Made by a program: the position numbers and the translations under genes | Assembly: GCA_021300505.1 (NCBI GenBank) | Contig: JAJTDQ010000005.1 | Coordinates: 1-35,561, forward strand | From: Cryomorphaceae bacterium | GTDB lineage: Bacteria > Bacteroidota > Bacteroidia > Flavobacteriales_D > Crocinitomicaceae | DNA: 35,561 nucleotides | Direction: 5' to 3' | The notes under the pieces: model-generated | Told to the model about the DNA's origin: nothing | What the model saw: the letters and a program-made list of their open reading frames with translations, nothing else | Database searches by the model: none | Shown here: in pieces, positions 15,000-23,006 of the stretch | How positions within the stretch are numbered: position 1 is the first letter of the stretch | Layout: every line of letters begins with the position of its first letter

Positions 15000-16205
15000 T
15001 TACTCAACACGAATGACCTTTCCAGGTAAATGATCCGTTTTTTCGATACCACCATAGACGCACCACAATACCGGCAATGAAACACTTTCTCTAGGTTCAT
15101 TGGCATACGCATCCGTGAAATAAATTAGGCCATTGTACATTCTGTGTCGTTTACCCCACCTCAAAACAGGATCAAATGAGGTCCCGCCCCCGCCCCTAGG
15201 CTTGGGCATTGCCATTTGATTGCGCACATCGTAAACATGATGAATTTCAGCATCGCACTCCACCACGGTAACGAGTGTTCCGGTCTTGGAAATTGCCATT
15301 ATCTCGTTCCAAAACTCCTGAAACAAGGTGTTATTAATAGAGCCTGAGGTATCTATGGCAACAACAATTTTTCTCAACCGTTTAATTCTCACCCCAGGAC
15401 TACCTTCAAAACGTCGACTTTCTTTACGTCTTGTGGTTCGCAATACGGTTTTACCACAGGCAGAATTGAATAGTTTTACCACATGTTTCCAAGAGATTTT
15501 TGGTGGAGCCAACATCCCTTCGATTTCTCGTCTTATTCCCGCTGGCAAGCTTCCCCAGAACTTCGCATCCGTTTTTTCTTGCGCTGATTTCAATATATTT
15601 TTTAAAGCTCTTAGTGCTTTCTCCGAATGAACAGATTCTTCATCCTTCTTGGACCATAATTCGTGCGATCCGATGCAACTCGACGTTTGATGGCTTTCAT
15701 CTTCGGAATTGAGCTTTTGAAATAATTCATAACTCTTTGGATATTTCTCCGCCGCATCTTCTTTTTTCAATTCCAAGAGTTTGTTGTAGTAGTATTCGAA
15801 ACTCTCTTGTTTGGTTAGGCACAAATCTGGAAAGGAACTTATCAAGATAGCACCCTCAGGTAATGGCCAAGGATCAACGTATTGATTCACTACCAAATCT
15901 GCAGCGATATTCTCTATTTTTGGAAATACGCCTTTGCCACGAAAAAGATGGCTAAAAACGAGGTGTAAAAGCTCATGCTTCAAAACGGCCACCCGCTCCA
16001 ATTCATTTAATTTCTCGCTTATAAAAGTTGGATTTACCCAAAGTGTGAATGCTACATCATTATACGAAACAGCCATTGTTGGCACTTTGTCACCAATTAC
16101 GCGTGTTAATCCGGCAAATATATGAGCATAAAAGGGTTCAGGCCTTAATAGCTTTACAGCACTGCGCGATAGTAGAAATTCAGCCTCTGTTGTGACGGAT
16201 TCCAT
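15000..16205 (-). CDS. vWA protein with HExxH metallopeptidase-like N-domain (DUF2201-type)
   Basis: The N-terminal domain has the zincin motif KHELLHLVFSH (His77, Glu78, His81) and the family-typical follow-up NIAADLVVNQ (about 99-108). A helical middle follows, including LPAGIRREIEGMLAPPKISWK, and then a C-terminal von Willebrand A domain: VVAIDTSGSI (MIDAS Asp285, Ser287, Ser289), the GGGGTSFDPVL threonine loop (about 340-350) and YFTDAY. This is the two-domain architecture of the VWA-like/DUF2201 metallopeptidase family, which normally partners a MoxR AAA+ ATPase. Here it begins one base after the MoxR stop, which supports a physical pair. It is the last gene of the RT operon. Whether the zinc site is catalytic is unknown. 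Confidence 0.88.
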   Translation of the reverse strand: MESVTTEAEFLLSRSAVKLLRPEPFYAHIFAGLTRVIGDKVPTMAVSYNDVAFTLWVNPTFISEKLNELERVAVLKHELLHLVFSHLFRGKGVFPKIENIAADLVVNQYVDPWPLPEGAILISSFPDLCLTKQESFEYYYNKLLELKKEDAAEKYPKSYELFQKLNSEDESHQTSSCIGSHELWSKKDEESVHSEKALRALKNILKSAQEKTDAKFWGSLPAGIRREIEGMLAPPKISWKHVVKLFNSACGKTVLRTTRRKESRRFEGSPGVRIKRLRKIVVAIDTSGSINNTLFQEFWNEIMAISKTGTLVTVVECDAEIHHVYDVRNQMAMPKPRGGGGTSFDPVLRWGKRHRMYNGLIYFTDAYANEPRESVSLPVLWCVYGGIEKTDHLPGKVIRVE

Positions 16206-16206
16206 C

Positions 16207-17355
16207 TTAGAGCATTTTCATAAACTGACCTAATATCTCTTTATTCGTGACCACATTGTGTATGACTTTTAGTGAAGGACTATTGCTCAACTTGGCCTTT
16301 ACCAAATCGAGGTGAAAACCATACCTTAAATCAACCGGAATCTGATTTGACAATAATACATGAGCAAGTACTTTTTCAGCATTCTCAGTCGGTTCAAAAT
16401 TTTCCGACTTAAGCTTTAATACCACACGATAGAGTAACGTATTGATCAAGTCCAAACGAAGCCCTTTCGTTGTTTGCATCAAGTTGCCGATGGTTGAGTC
16501 TAAAGTCTGTGTATTGCTTTCGTCTAAGAACGATTCAGGTGAAGGCAATTGACCAAGACTATCCTCAATAAAGGTGATAAATGTATCCGCCACCTCTTGG
16601 TCGAGGCATCCTTTAGCAAGAATCTCAACAAGGTGAATATGTTGCTTTAAATCAGGAATTTGCTTTGTTTGACCAAAAAACTGAACCAAGGTACGTGGCG
16701 TAGTTCTTTTCATTGTCACCATTTCCGGGTAAGTCAACACAAAATTCACACCTCTTGCATCGATTCCCGCACCCAAGGCCCATTCGGCCCAAGCTTTCGC
16801 ATCGAATTTCAACGTTACGTGAATCATTCTTGTCAACATGGCCTCATCCATTGGGGTAACAGAGTAGTCTCCTGAATCCGGGTTGGCGGTAGCAATGATT
16901 TGCCAATTGGGTGGCAAGGACCACGAGAACATTTCAAAATTCTGAAGCAACTGCATGGTTCCTCTCAAAATACGGTCATCCGCTCTATTGATGTCATCCA
17001 ACAACAAAATTCCTGGGCCTGGATCTGTAGGCACCCATTCTGGTGGCAAATACACCGTTCTTTCATCCCCCACCACTGTTGGATCTGGATCAATTTTAAA
17101 GGGAAGTCCATGCAAATCACCCATCTCCTCAAATTGAGCAGGAGCACAATACGCCACTTTCCATTGTTTTTCTCTGGCCACTTCCATGGCAATCTCCGTT
17201 TTTCCCAAACCATGTGTACCCCAAATACAAATTGGAGTTGGTCTTCTTCCTGTATTGGCTTCAAACTGAAGATTAGATTCTAGAATACTATCTAAGAAAT
17301 CCACCAACCTTTTACCATCAATCGAAGCACCAAAACAACCGTCATTTTTACTCAT
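16207..17355 (-). CDS. MoxR-type AAA+ ATPase
   Basis: An AAA+ ATPase of the MoxR/dynein-like class. Walker A is WGTHGLGKTE (about 46-54). A long insert follows with FEEMGDLHGLPF and TVYLPPEWVP, Walker B is ILLLDDINRAD (about 116-126), sensor 1 is ATANPDSGDY (about 155-164), and an arginine-finger region is DEAMLTRM (Arg176). All catalytic residues are present, so it should hydrolyse ATP. By family knowledge such ATPases act with vWA partners as remodelling chaperones that insert metals, activate complexes or gate effectors. It overlaps the LRR gene stop as ATGA and precedes the vWA gene by one base, so the three products are probably made in fixed proportion. Confidence 0.92.
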   Translation of the reverse strand: MSKNDGCFGASIDGKRLVDFLDSILESNLQFEANTGRRPTPICIWGTHGLGKTEIAMEVAREKQWKVAYCAPAQFEEMGDLHGLPFKIDPDPTVVGDERTVYLPPEWVPTDPGPGILLLDDINRADDRILRGTMQLLQNFEMFSWSLPPNWQIIATANPDSGDYSVTPMDEAMLTRMIHVTLKFDAKAWAEWALGAGIDARGVNFVLTYPEMVTMKRTTPRTLVQFFGQTKQIPDLKQHIHLVEILAKGCLDQEVADTFITFIEDSLGQLPSPESFLDESNTQTLDSTIGNLMQTTKGLRLDLINTLLYRVVLKLKSENFEPTENAEKVLAHVLLSNQIPVDLRYGFHLDLVKAKLSNSPSLKVIHNVVTNKEILGQFMKML

Positions 17356-18626
17356 AAGCTACGAATATACATTCTATTATTCATTAACATTCTCTTGTCA
17401 TCAATCTTCAATTGATTGCCCCTCAAAAACAATTGAGTATGGATTCTGCTCAAATCATGCTCCTCTAGTTGAACGTCTTGTATTCTGTTGTCTTCTAAGT
17501 TTAAGCGAGATAGATTCACCATTTTCAATAGTTCACTTGGAATCGTATGGAGTAAATTTTCACTTAAATCCAAATGAACCAACGTAGAAAAATTGCTCAG
17601 GTCTTTCGGAAGGTGTTCTATGTAATTTTTAGACACATTGATCACTTCAATGGCAGATAATGGCGAATCGAAATCGAGCTGAGTAAGTTTATTTTCAGTC
17701 AAATCAATTTCCATCAAACTATCACCAGCCGCACCAAATTTGGGCAAACAAGTTAGCCTATTACTTCTTAGGCTAACTACAGAAAGCTGAGATAAAGCAC
17801 TAAGGTCAATCTCTTCTATTCGTTGATGGGACACATTCAGTTCCCTGAGATTTACTAGTTCTTGAATACCCCTCGCATCCCCAAGCTTACCATCAACAAT
17901 GTGTAGCGATGATAAATTTCGCTTTGGAAGCAGTGTAAAGTCGAATCTCTCTAAAGGAATTGATTCCAACTTGAACGCCTCCAATGTTTGGTATTGCATA
18001 TCGAAAGTAGGCTGAGTTGTCAACTCGCAGAAACTAAATTCTAGATTTCTTAAGCCATGCATTGCACTTAGATCCTCAGGCAGAATATCACCCTTAACGT
18101 TCTCGAAAATTAATTCCTCAACATAAGGACTTTTGTACAGAGAAGCTGTCAGCTGATAATCTGATTTCACATTTTTAATCTTTATACTTTTTAGTTGTTC
18201 TTGGCATAGTTGAAAATCCAATGGAAAAAGCACATCGATCAACTCTATGTCAAGGATTTCCACTTTTTGAATGGCCAACGCTTGAATGATTTGATACAAC
18301 ACACCCTTAGGACATTCCGTTAACAACAAGGGTAAAATCAAGGTGTTTTTATCGACTAAAAATTTTAATTCACAGGCGCGCAATCCGAAACGAATATCCG
18401 CAGGCATAGAACCATCTGCCCCAAAGGACAAAAGTGCCAATTGAATCATTTCAATTTTGTCAAGAAACAAATTCCTGTCCTGATCAGAGACAAAAGGGTA
18501 GGTTCTATGCCAAAGTGCGTCCGTTTCCTCCACCGAAAACAGCGAAATGAAAAGTGAATTTTGATCCCAATTTCTAAGATCAAGTATTAATTCTAACAAT
18601 TTAGATTCATTGTCCGCTGTGTCCAT
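17352..18626 (-). CDS. Leucine-rich repeat protein, 424 aa
   Basis: The N-terminal ~140 residues are helical and unrecognised. A solenoid of leucine-rich repeats follows to the C-terminus, clearest in the last 200 residues: LRELNVSHQRIEEIDLS, LSVVSLRSNRLTCLP, LMEIDLTENKLTQLDF, IEVINVSKNYIEHLPKDLS, LVHLDLSENLLHTIPSELL, LSRLNLEDNRIQDVQ. There is no signal peptide or membrane segment, so it is cytoplasmic, with a protein-binding role expected for LRRs. It lies between the RT-LRR fusion (11-base gap) and the MoxR gene (ATGA overlap). The same repeat style occurs inside the RT protein. A sensor or adaptor linking RT and ATPase is inferred. Confidence 0.9.
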   Translation of the reverse strand: MDTADNESKLLELILDLRNWDQNSLFISLFSVEETDALWHRTYPFVSDQDRNLFLDKIEMIQLALLSFGADGSMPADIRFGLRACELKFLVDKNTLILPLLLTECPKGVLYQIIQALAIQKVEILDIELIDVLFPLDFQLCQEQLKSIKIKNVKSDYQLTASLYKSPYVEELIFENVKGDILPEDLSAMHGLRNLEFSFCELTTQPTFDMQYQTLEAFKLESIPLERFDFTLLPKRNLSSLHIVDGKLGDARGIQELVNLRELNVSHQRIEEIDLSALSQLSVVSLRSNRLTCLPKFGAAGDSLMEIDLTENKLTQLDFDSPLSAIEVINVSKNYIEHLPKDLSNFSTLVHLDLSENLLHTIPSELLKMVNLSRLNLEDNRIQDVQLEEHDLSRIHTQLFLRGNQLKIDDKRMLMNNRMYIRSL

Positions 18627-18637
18627 TAAACGCTTGT

Positions 18638-21600
18638 TTACTTTTTAATATCCTCTCGAATCTCAATTGTTCGATCTAACTTCTTACACAATTCTCGAAG
18701 CTCCTTACCCATGCTGTCAAATTCATTAAAGTGGCTAACATCAATAAAATTCAACTCCAGACAATGTTCAATAATGGTTTTAAAATGCTCCGGCATTAAA
18801 AAGTTCGAGCAGCGGGCATAAAGTTTTTTCAGTTTTGGGAACTTTGAGCAAAAGATGTTAATGTCTCCCAAGTTACTGGCGTTCAGACCGTCAAAGTACA
18901 GCTCTTCACAAGACGGAAATAGTGGGACATTGGCAATGTTAAAAAATCGAGTGAAGGATAATTTCAAGGTCTTTAAATTGGGCATTGAAGGCAATGTCAA
19001 AGGCTGAGACAACTTCAAATAGGATAAATCCAAGCAAACACAATCCAACGCAGCCTCATCAGATATATTCAAACTCATGTAGAACCCATTGGCGTTAAAA
19101 TACTTTTTCTCTATGGCATACTTCACAAAATAGTCGTAATATTTAACGCTCATACCTGCTCTATTTCCTAGAAAAAATGTGAACAATTCTTGCTCAATCG
19201 ATTGTAAATCAGATAATTTTGAGTGTTCATTTCCCTCATGAACAAATGTATACATACCCTTCGTGTCATAGGAAACTCTCCTGTAAATTTGATTCAAGAT
19301 GTAATACAAATCTTGTGCTGCATACTTTTCAGTCAAATAATTCGCCACAGCTGGAAGCACCGCATTTTTCCTTCTTTTTTCCTCTCTAATCGTCTGATTT
19401 AAGAAAACAAGAATTCTCAAGCTTCGCTCAAGTGCTGCAAGTACAAAGGAAGAATTCAATTTGAGACTTGGATGAGCAAGAATAAAACTAAACGGATTTC
19501 CATAAATTGCTGCCAGCATGATTTCTTCATCCTTAAACATTCTTCTCGAAAGCTTGAACGGATCGATCGCTCCTTGTTTCAAGTTAGCCAATAGATCCTC
19601 CCTATTCAACGAACCTATCATTGGATCATTGGCGTGTTGTTTCCGTTTAATGACATACTTCTTTCTCAAAATGGATGGCAAAACTTGCAGCCTCTTAGCA
19701 GCATCGTCATACAGCATTGGGAAGATGGAGATTCTGTTCAACTGATTCATTTGGCTCAGATCGTATTTGGTAGAAGAATGAAAAACAGAAAATTCCGTCC
19801 TCCCCTCCGACATCCTTTTTAGAAGTCCTGTTTCCTCATTTAAAACTAGACTATTCCTATACTCCGAAACAACCCTGAACATCGTTCGAAACGGCACACT
19901 TAATTTATACACATCGTATTTTAAACTATACCCGACCAAAGGGAAATTGAAGAAGGTTTTGGATTTGCCTAATCCAACAATTTTATTGTAGGATCTGCCT
20001 TGCGATTGCGCAACACCTTTGAATGCTTTTGACCCAGGAAATAAACTGAGAACATTCCCCCGTCTAACACTCCTTTTTTCGTTATTCGCACAAACCAGCA
20101 CAAAATTTTCAACATGAAATTGCTTTGTGGGTAAAATGTCAAAAAGCACATTTGTTTCTTGCTCGAAAAGTAAAGAATTGAGTGGATAAAAAATCGTTAA
20201 ATTTTGAAATTGACCATTCGAAAAATAATCTGATGGACAGGCTCCTCGAACACCAATAATCTTTAGTAGAAGATTTGGACGATGATAACTTTCAGATGTA
20301 GCAGGTAAATCCGTTACTTGAATACCAGGATGGAGTAAATGGTATTTTTCAGGTTTGACATTAAAATTGCCGTTAAAAACCAAATTTGGCAGCCATGAAA
20401 AATCAATAATCAAGGAATGTATGCAGTTTGATTGTAAATGTTCAGGATAGAAAACGTGTTTTTTTGAAAGCAATTCTGCATCTATCGGATCAACAAACAA
20501 TTCACTTTGGCTTTGATCAAGTCCGACAAATTCGTTTAATTCCAATAAACTAGATAAGTGAAAGACTTCAGCGTTCTTTAAAATGGTCAGTCGGTTTCTT
20601 AAATCTTCATGAAAAGGTTCAAAAAGTATGGATAATGTTTCTAGACCTTTAACTTGATTTAATCGCTCGAATAAACGGGTACTTTCTATTTTATTTGAAC
20701 CGATTTGAACCGTTACTTGCAGTGCAACAACTGTAATTTGTTGTTGAATTAATTGATCTAATTCTTCGTCTGAATCACATCGATAGAACATCAATTCTAA
20801 CGCATTTTCATACAATTCAGAAAAATCAAGCGTTGGTAGTTCAGGCGCATCAAGGGTAAATTCGTGTAGCCTTGGAATCAGTTTTTTGATCGGAACCACC
20901 ATATCCACCAACTTTGTATTTTGATGCAAAATCAAATGTTTAACACTTGAAGGCAGCAAATTAACATCAAAATTCTCTAGCTCATTGTTGCTTAAATCAA
21001 TTCTATTTACCGGGGCTAATTGTTCCAAGTCAATCGATGTCAACTTATTATTTGCCAACAGAATGGACGAAGATTGCCAGTTTATCAACACATTGGATGG
21101 AACTGATGCTATACCCAAATTACCTAAATCCGTGGAATGCTTTGCGGTAGAAACCGAATTCCAAAAATGAACGGACAAATCAATAGTTTTCAGTTTCGCT
21201 TCGATATTTAACGAACGAACTAGTCGCAATGAAAATGCGGATGAATACGTTTGTGTTTTTCTGTATAAACTAAATAACCGAGGATAGAAATGTCCATCGC
21301 CGTCCGATACCGTTCCGCTTAATGAAAGGAAATCATTCACGGGGATGTAGCCAGACGTCCTACTACATTTTTTGAAACGACGATTCAATGATGCTTTATA
21401 TCCTCCTTTTTTTGGTAAAAAGAGAAATACATTTCTTCCGAGCCTCGTGTTGGATTGAGACATATGGGGCAAATGGGTCATACTCGACGTCCAGTAGGCT
21501 GCGACTTTATTGAATGCTCGTGCATGTGTAATTGAATTGAAGAACCCATTGTACTGTGGATCCATAGGAATGCGTAACCCTAAACGTTGACGGTCTTCAT

Positions 21601-22996
21601 ACAGCGTTTCCTTCAGGTACAATTCAAATTCGTCTGTACTTGGTAGACGCCAACCATCATTTAATTTGGAGACAATTTCTATCATCGAGGCCTCTGTATA
21701 CAGCGTACGGTTTTTTCCCCATTTACTCAGTTGCACAAGCCCCTCTGTGGCTGTTCCAGACTGTTCGACTGCCAATTCATCTTCCTTTTTCCATTCAACA
21801 TCTCCAATGATGGTGAATTCTTGAGTATTTAATTTTGCCGCAAGTGCCTCAACAGATTCGATGTAATCAACCGCTTCAGTGATTTTCTTATTGGCTTCAC
21901 AAAACCGAATGATGATGCTCAATTCTCCAAAATAACGATGGAATTCGGCATTGGCTTTCTCCACAGATAGAACCCAGGAAATTTCACCTTTGATTTTTTG
22001 TAAATATTTAGGCCTTGTTGTTTTGAGCTTTTCAATGTGTTCTTCCCCAAATTTTTTCAAATAATACATTTGCTGACGCAGACCGCGCTTCAATGTTTTT
22101 GGTACTGATTTTTTCTCATTGACCACTACACCAGTAACAATTTGACGCTGATGCTTACGCAATACACGCGTCTTTGTCCTATTCAACTGCAGCTGTTCCA
22201 GTTTAATTAGTCGATTTATTGTCCCTAAAACGGCTTGTGGTTTAAGTTTATCTTTAGATCCAGAAACCGTAATGTCATCCGAATAGCGCGAGTAATTGAG
22301 TCCATTTCGAATGCAGTAATCGAGGAAAAATTTATCAAAACGAACGAGATAGTGATTGGCTAAAATTCCACTTGTCGGACTTCCCTGAGGAAGAAAACCA
22401 TTCAAAGAAATGACATTAACCAGCTTTTTACTGAGTTTCGTTAATTCAACCAGTTTCTCTTCCTGTGATAATTCCCTAGCCAGGATGCCTAGTTGATATA
22501 AGTAATGTGATTTTGTCGACAATAAATTCAACCAAAATGGAAGTAGTTTGTCCGTTTTAACACTGCCAAAAAAATCCTTGATATCCAATTTCATTACCAG
22601 CTCATTCGCGACATGAAAATTGGCATTGCGAACCACTGAAATTCCAGGTCTATACGCGACAGCACAATCCCGCAAAATAAACTTGTTCACTTTACGTGGG
22701 TAGCGTCGATTTTTCCACTCCTTATTTTCGTTTGTATAGATAAATTGCAACAATTGACCTTGCACCTCTTTCAAAACGGGCTTTGGCTCATGCAATATCC
22801 TCAGCTTACCGTTTTGTTTTTTAATTGTGTGTTTTGTGTAAAACTCTTCCGTAAGCGGTCCATCTATTTCTAACTGATGAACTAAACAAAGTGCATTAAA
22901 CGTGGGCAAATTGGGTATGTTATCGAATGACAATACCTCCTTACCTAAATCCTGATAATTAACCAGACTCACTTGACTCACTCTTCGCACCCTCAT
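18638..22996 (-). CDS. Retron-like reverse transcriptase fused to FISUMP, LRR and DUF4116-like regions (1452 aa)
   Basis: Residues about 55-365 form a reverse transcriptase: KKQNGKLRILHEP (fingers), AYRPGISVVRNANFH, motif A LDIKDFFGSV (137-146), LPQGSPTSGILAN (202-214), the active site YSRYSDDITVSG (YSDD at 238-241), and VTGVVVN (287-293), which is typical of retron-type RTs. A helical thumb follows. Residues about 420-597 are FISUMP-like: GWRLPSTDEF (448-457), YWTSS (501-505), FSLRLVRSL (588-596). LRRs occupy about 600-700 and possibly further. A segment with KDEEIMLAAIYGNPFSFILAH resembles DUF4116. A second LRR-like block is at about 1325-1430. Both catalytic aspartates are intact. There is no signal peptide. 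It starts 10 bases after the protease stop, so no retron ncRNA fits directly upstream. I know of no named RT class with this architecture. Confidence 0.9.
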   Translation of the reverse strand: MRVRRVSQVSLVNYQDLGKEVLSFDNIPNLPTFNALCLVHQLEIDGPLTEEFYTKHTIKKQNGKLRILHEPKPVLKEVQGQLLQFIYTNENKEWKNRRYPRKVNKFILRDCAVAYRPGISVVRNANFHVANELVMKLDIKDFFGSVKTDKLLPFWLNLLSTKSHYLYQLGILARELSQEEKLVELTKLSKKLVNVISLNGFLPQGSPTSGILANHYLVRFDKFFLDYCIRNGLNYSRYSDDITVSGSKDKLKPQAVLGTINRLIKLEQLQLNRTKTRVLRKHQRQIVTGVVVNEKKSVPKTLKRGLRQQMYYLKKFGEEHIEKLKTTRPKYLQKIKGEISWVLSVEKANAEFHRYFGELSIIIRFCEANKKITEAVDYIESVEALAAKLNTQEFTIIGDVEWKKEDELAVEQSGTATEGLVQLSKWGKNRTLYTEASMIEIVSKLNDGWRLPSTDEFELYLKETLYEDRQRLGLRIPMDPQYNGFFNSITHARAFNKVAAYWTSSMTHLPHMSQSNTRLGRNVFLFLPKKGGYKASLNRRFKKCSRTSGYIPVNDFLSLSGTVSDGDGHFYPRLFSLYRKTQTYSSAFSLRLVRSLNIEAKLKTIDLSVHFWNSVSTAKHSTDLGNLGIASVPSNVLINWQSSSILLANNKLTSIDLEQLAPVNRIDLSNNELENFDVNLLPSSVKHLILHQNTKLVDMVVPIKKLIPRLHEFTLDAPELPTLDFSELYENALELMFYRCDSDEELDQLIQQQITVVALQVTVQIGSNKIESTRLFERLNQVKGLETLSILFEPFHEDLRNRLTILKNAEVFHLSSLLELNEFVGLDQSQSELFVDPIDAELLSKKHVFYPEHLQSNCIHSLIIDFSWLPNLVFNGNFNVKPEKYHLLHPGIQVTDLPATSESYHRPNLLLKIIGVRGACPSDYFSNGQFQNLTIFYPLNSLLFEQETNVLFDILPTKQFHVENFVLVCANNEKRSVRRGNVLSLFPGSKAFKGVAQSQGRSYNKIVGLGKSKTFFNFPLVGYSLKYDVYKLSVPFRTMFRVVSEYRNSLVLNEETGLLKRMSEGRTEFSVFHSSTKYDLSQMNQLNRISIFPMLYDDAAKRLQVLPSILRKKYVIKRKQHANDPMIGSLNREDLLANLKQGAIDPFKLSRRMFKDEEIMLAAIYGNPFSFILAHPSLKLNSSFVLAALERSLRILVFLNQTIREEKRRKNAVLPAVANYLTEKYAAQDLYYILNQIYRRVSYDTKGMYTFVHEGNEHSKLSDLQSIEQELFTFFLGNRAGMSVKYYDYFVKYAIEKKYFNANGFYMSLNISDEAALDCVCLDLSYLKLSQPLTLPSMPNLKTLKLSFTRFFNIANVPLFPSCEELYFDGLNASNLGDINIFCSKFPKLKKLYARCSNFLMPEHFKTIIEHCLELNFIDVSHFNEFDSMGKELRELCKKLDRTIEIREDIKK

Positions 22997-23006
22997 TTAT
23001 TCAAAA

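Noticed and set aside
14915-15112. 65-codon minus-strand ORF with two CxxC knuckles (CRYCGAS and CLKCGGK), like a zinc ribbon
   Set aside because: More than half overlaps the end of the vWA gene in another frame, the vWA C-terminus looks complete, and the rest covers the palindrome and hairpins. The cysteine spacing is striking but probably chance.
18638-22996. Diversity-generating retroelement
   Set aside because: The RT has QGSPTSG rather than the DGR motif, no Avd-like gene is present, and I found no template/variable repeat pair by eye.
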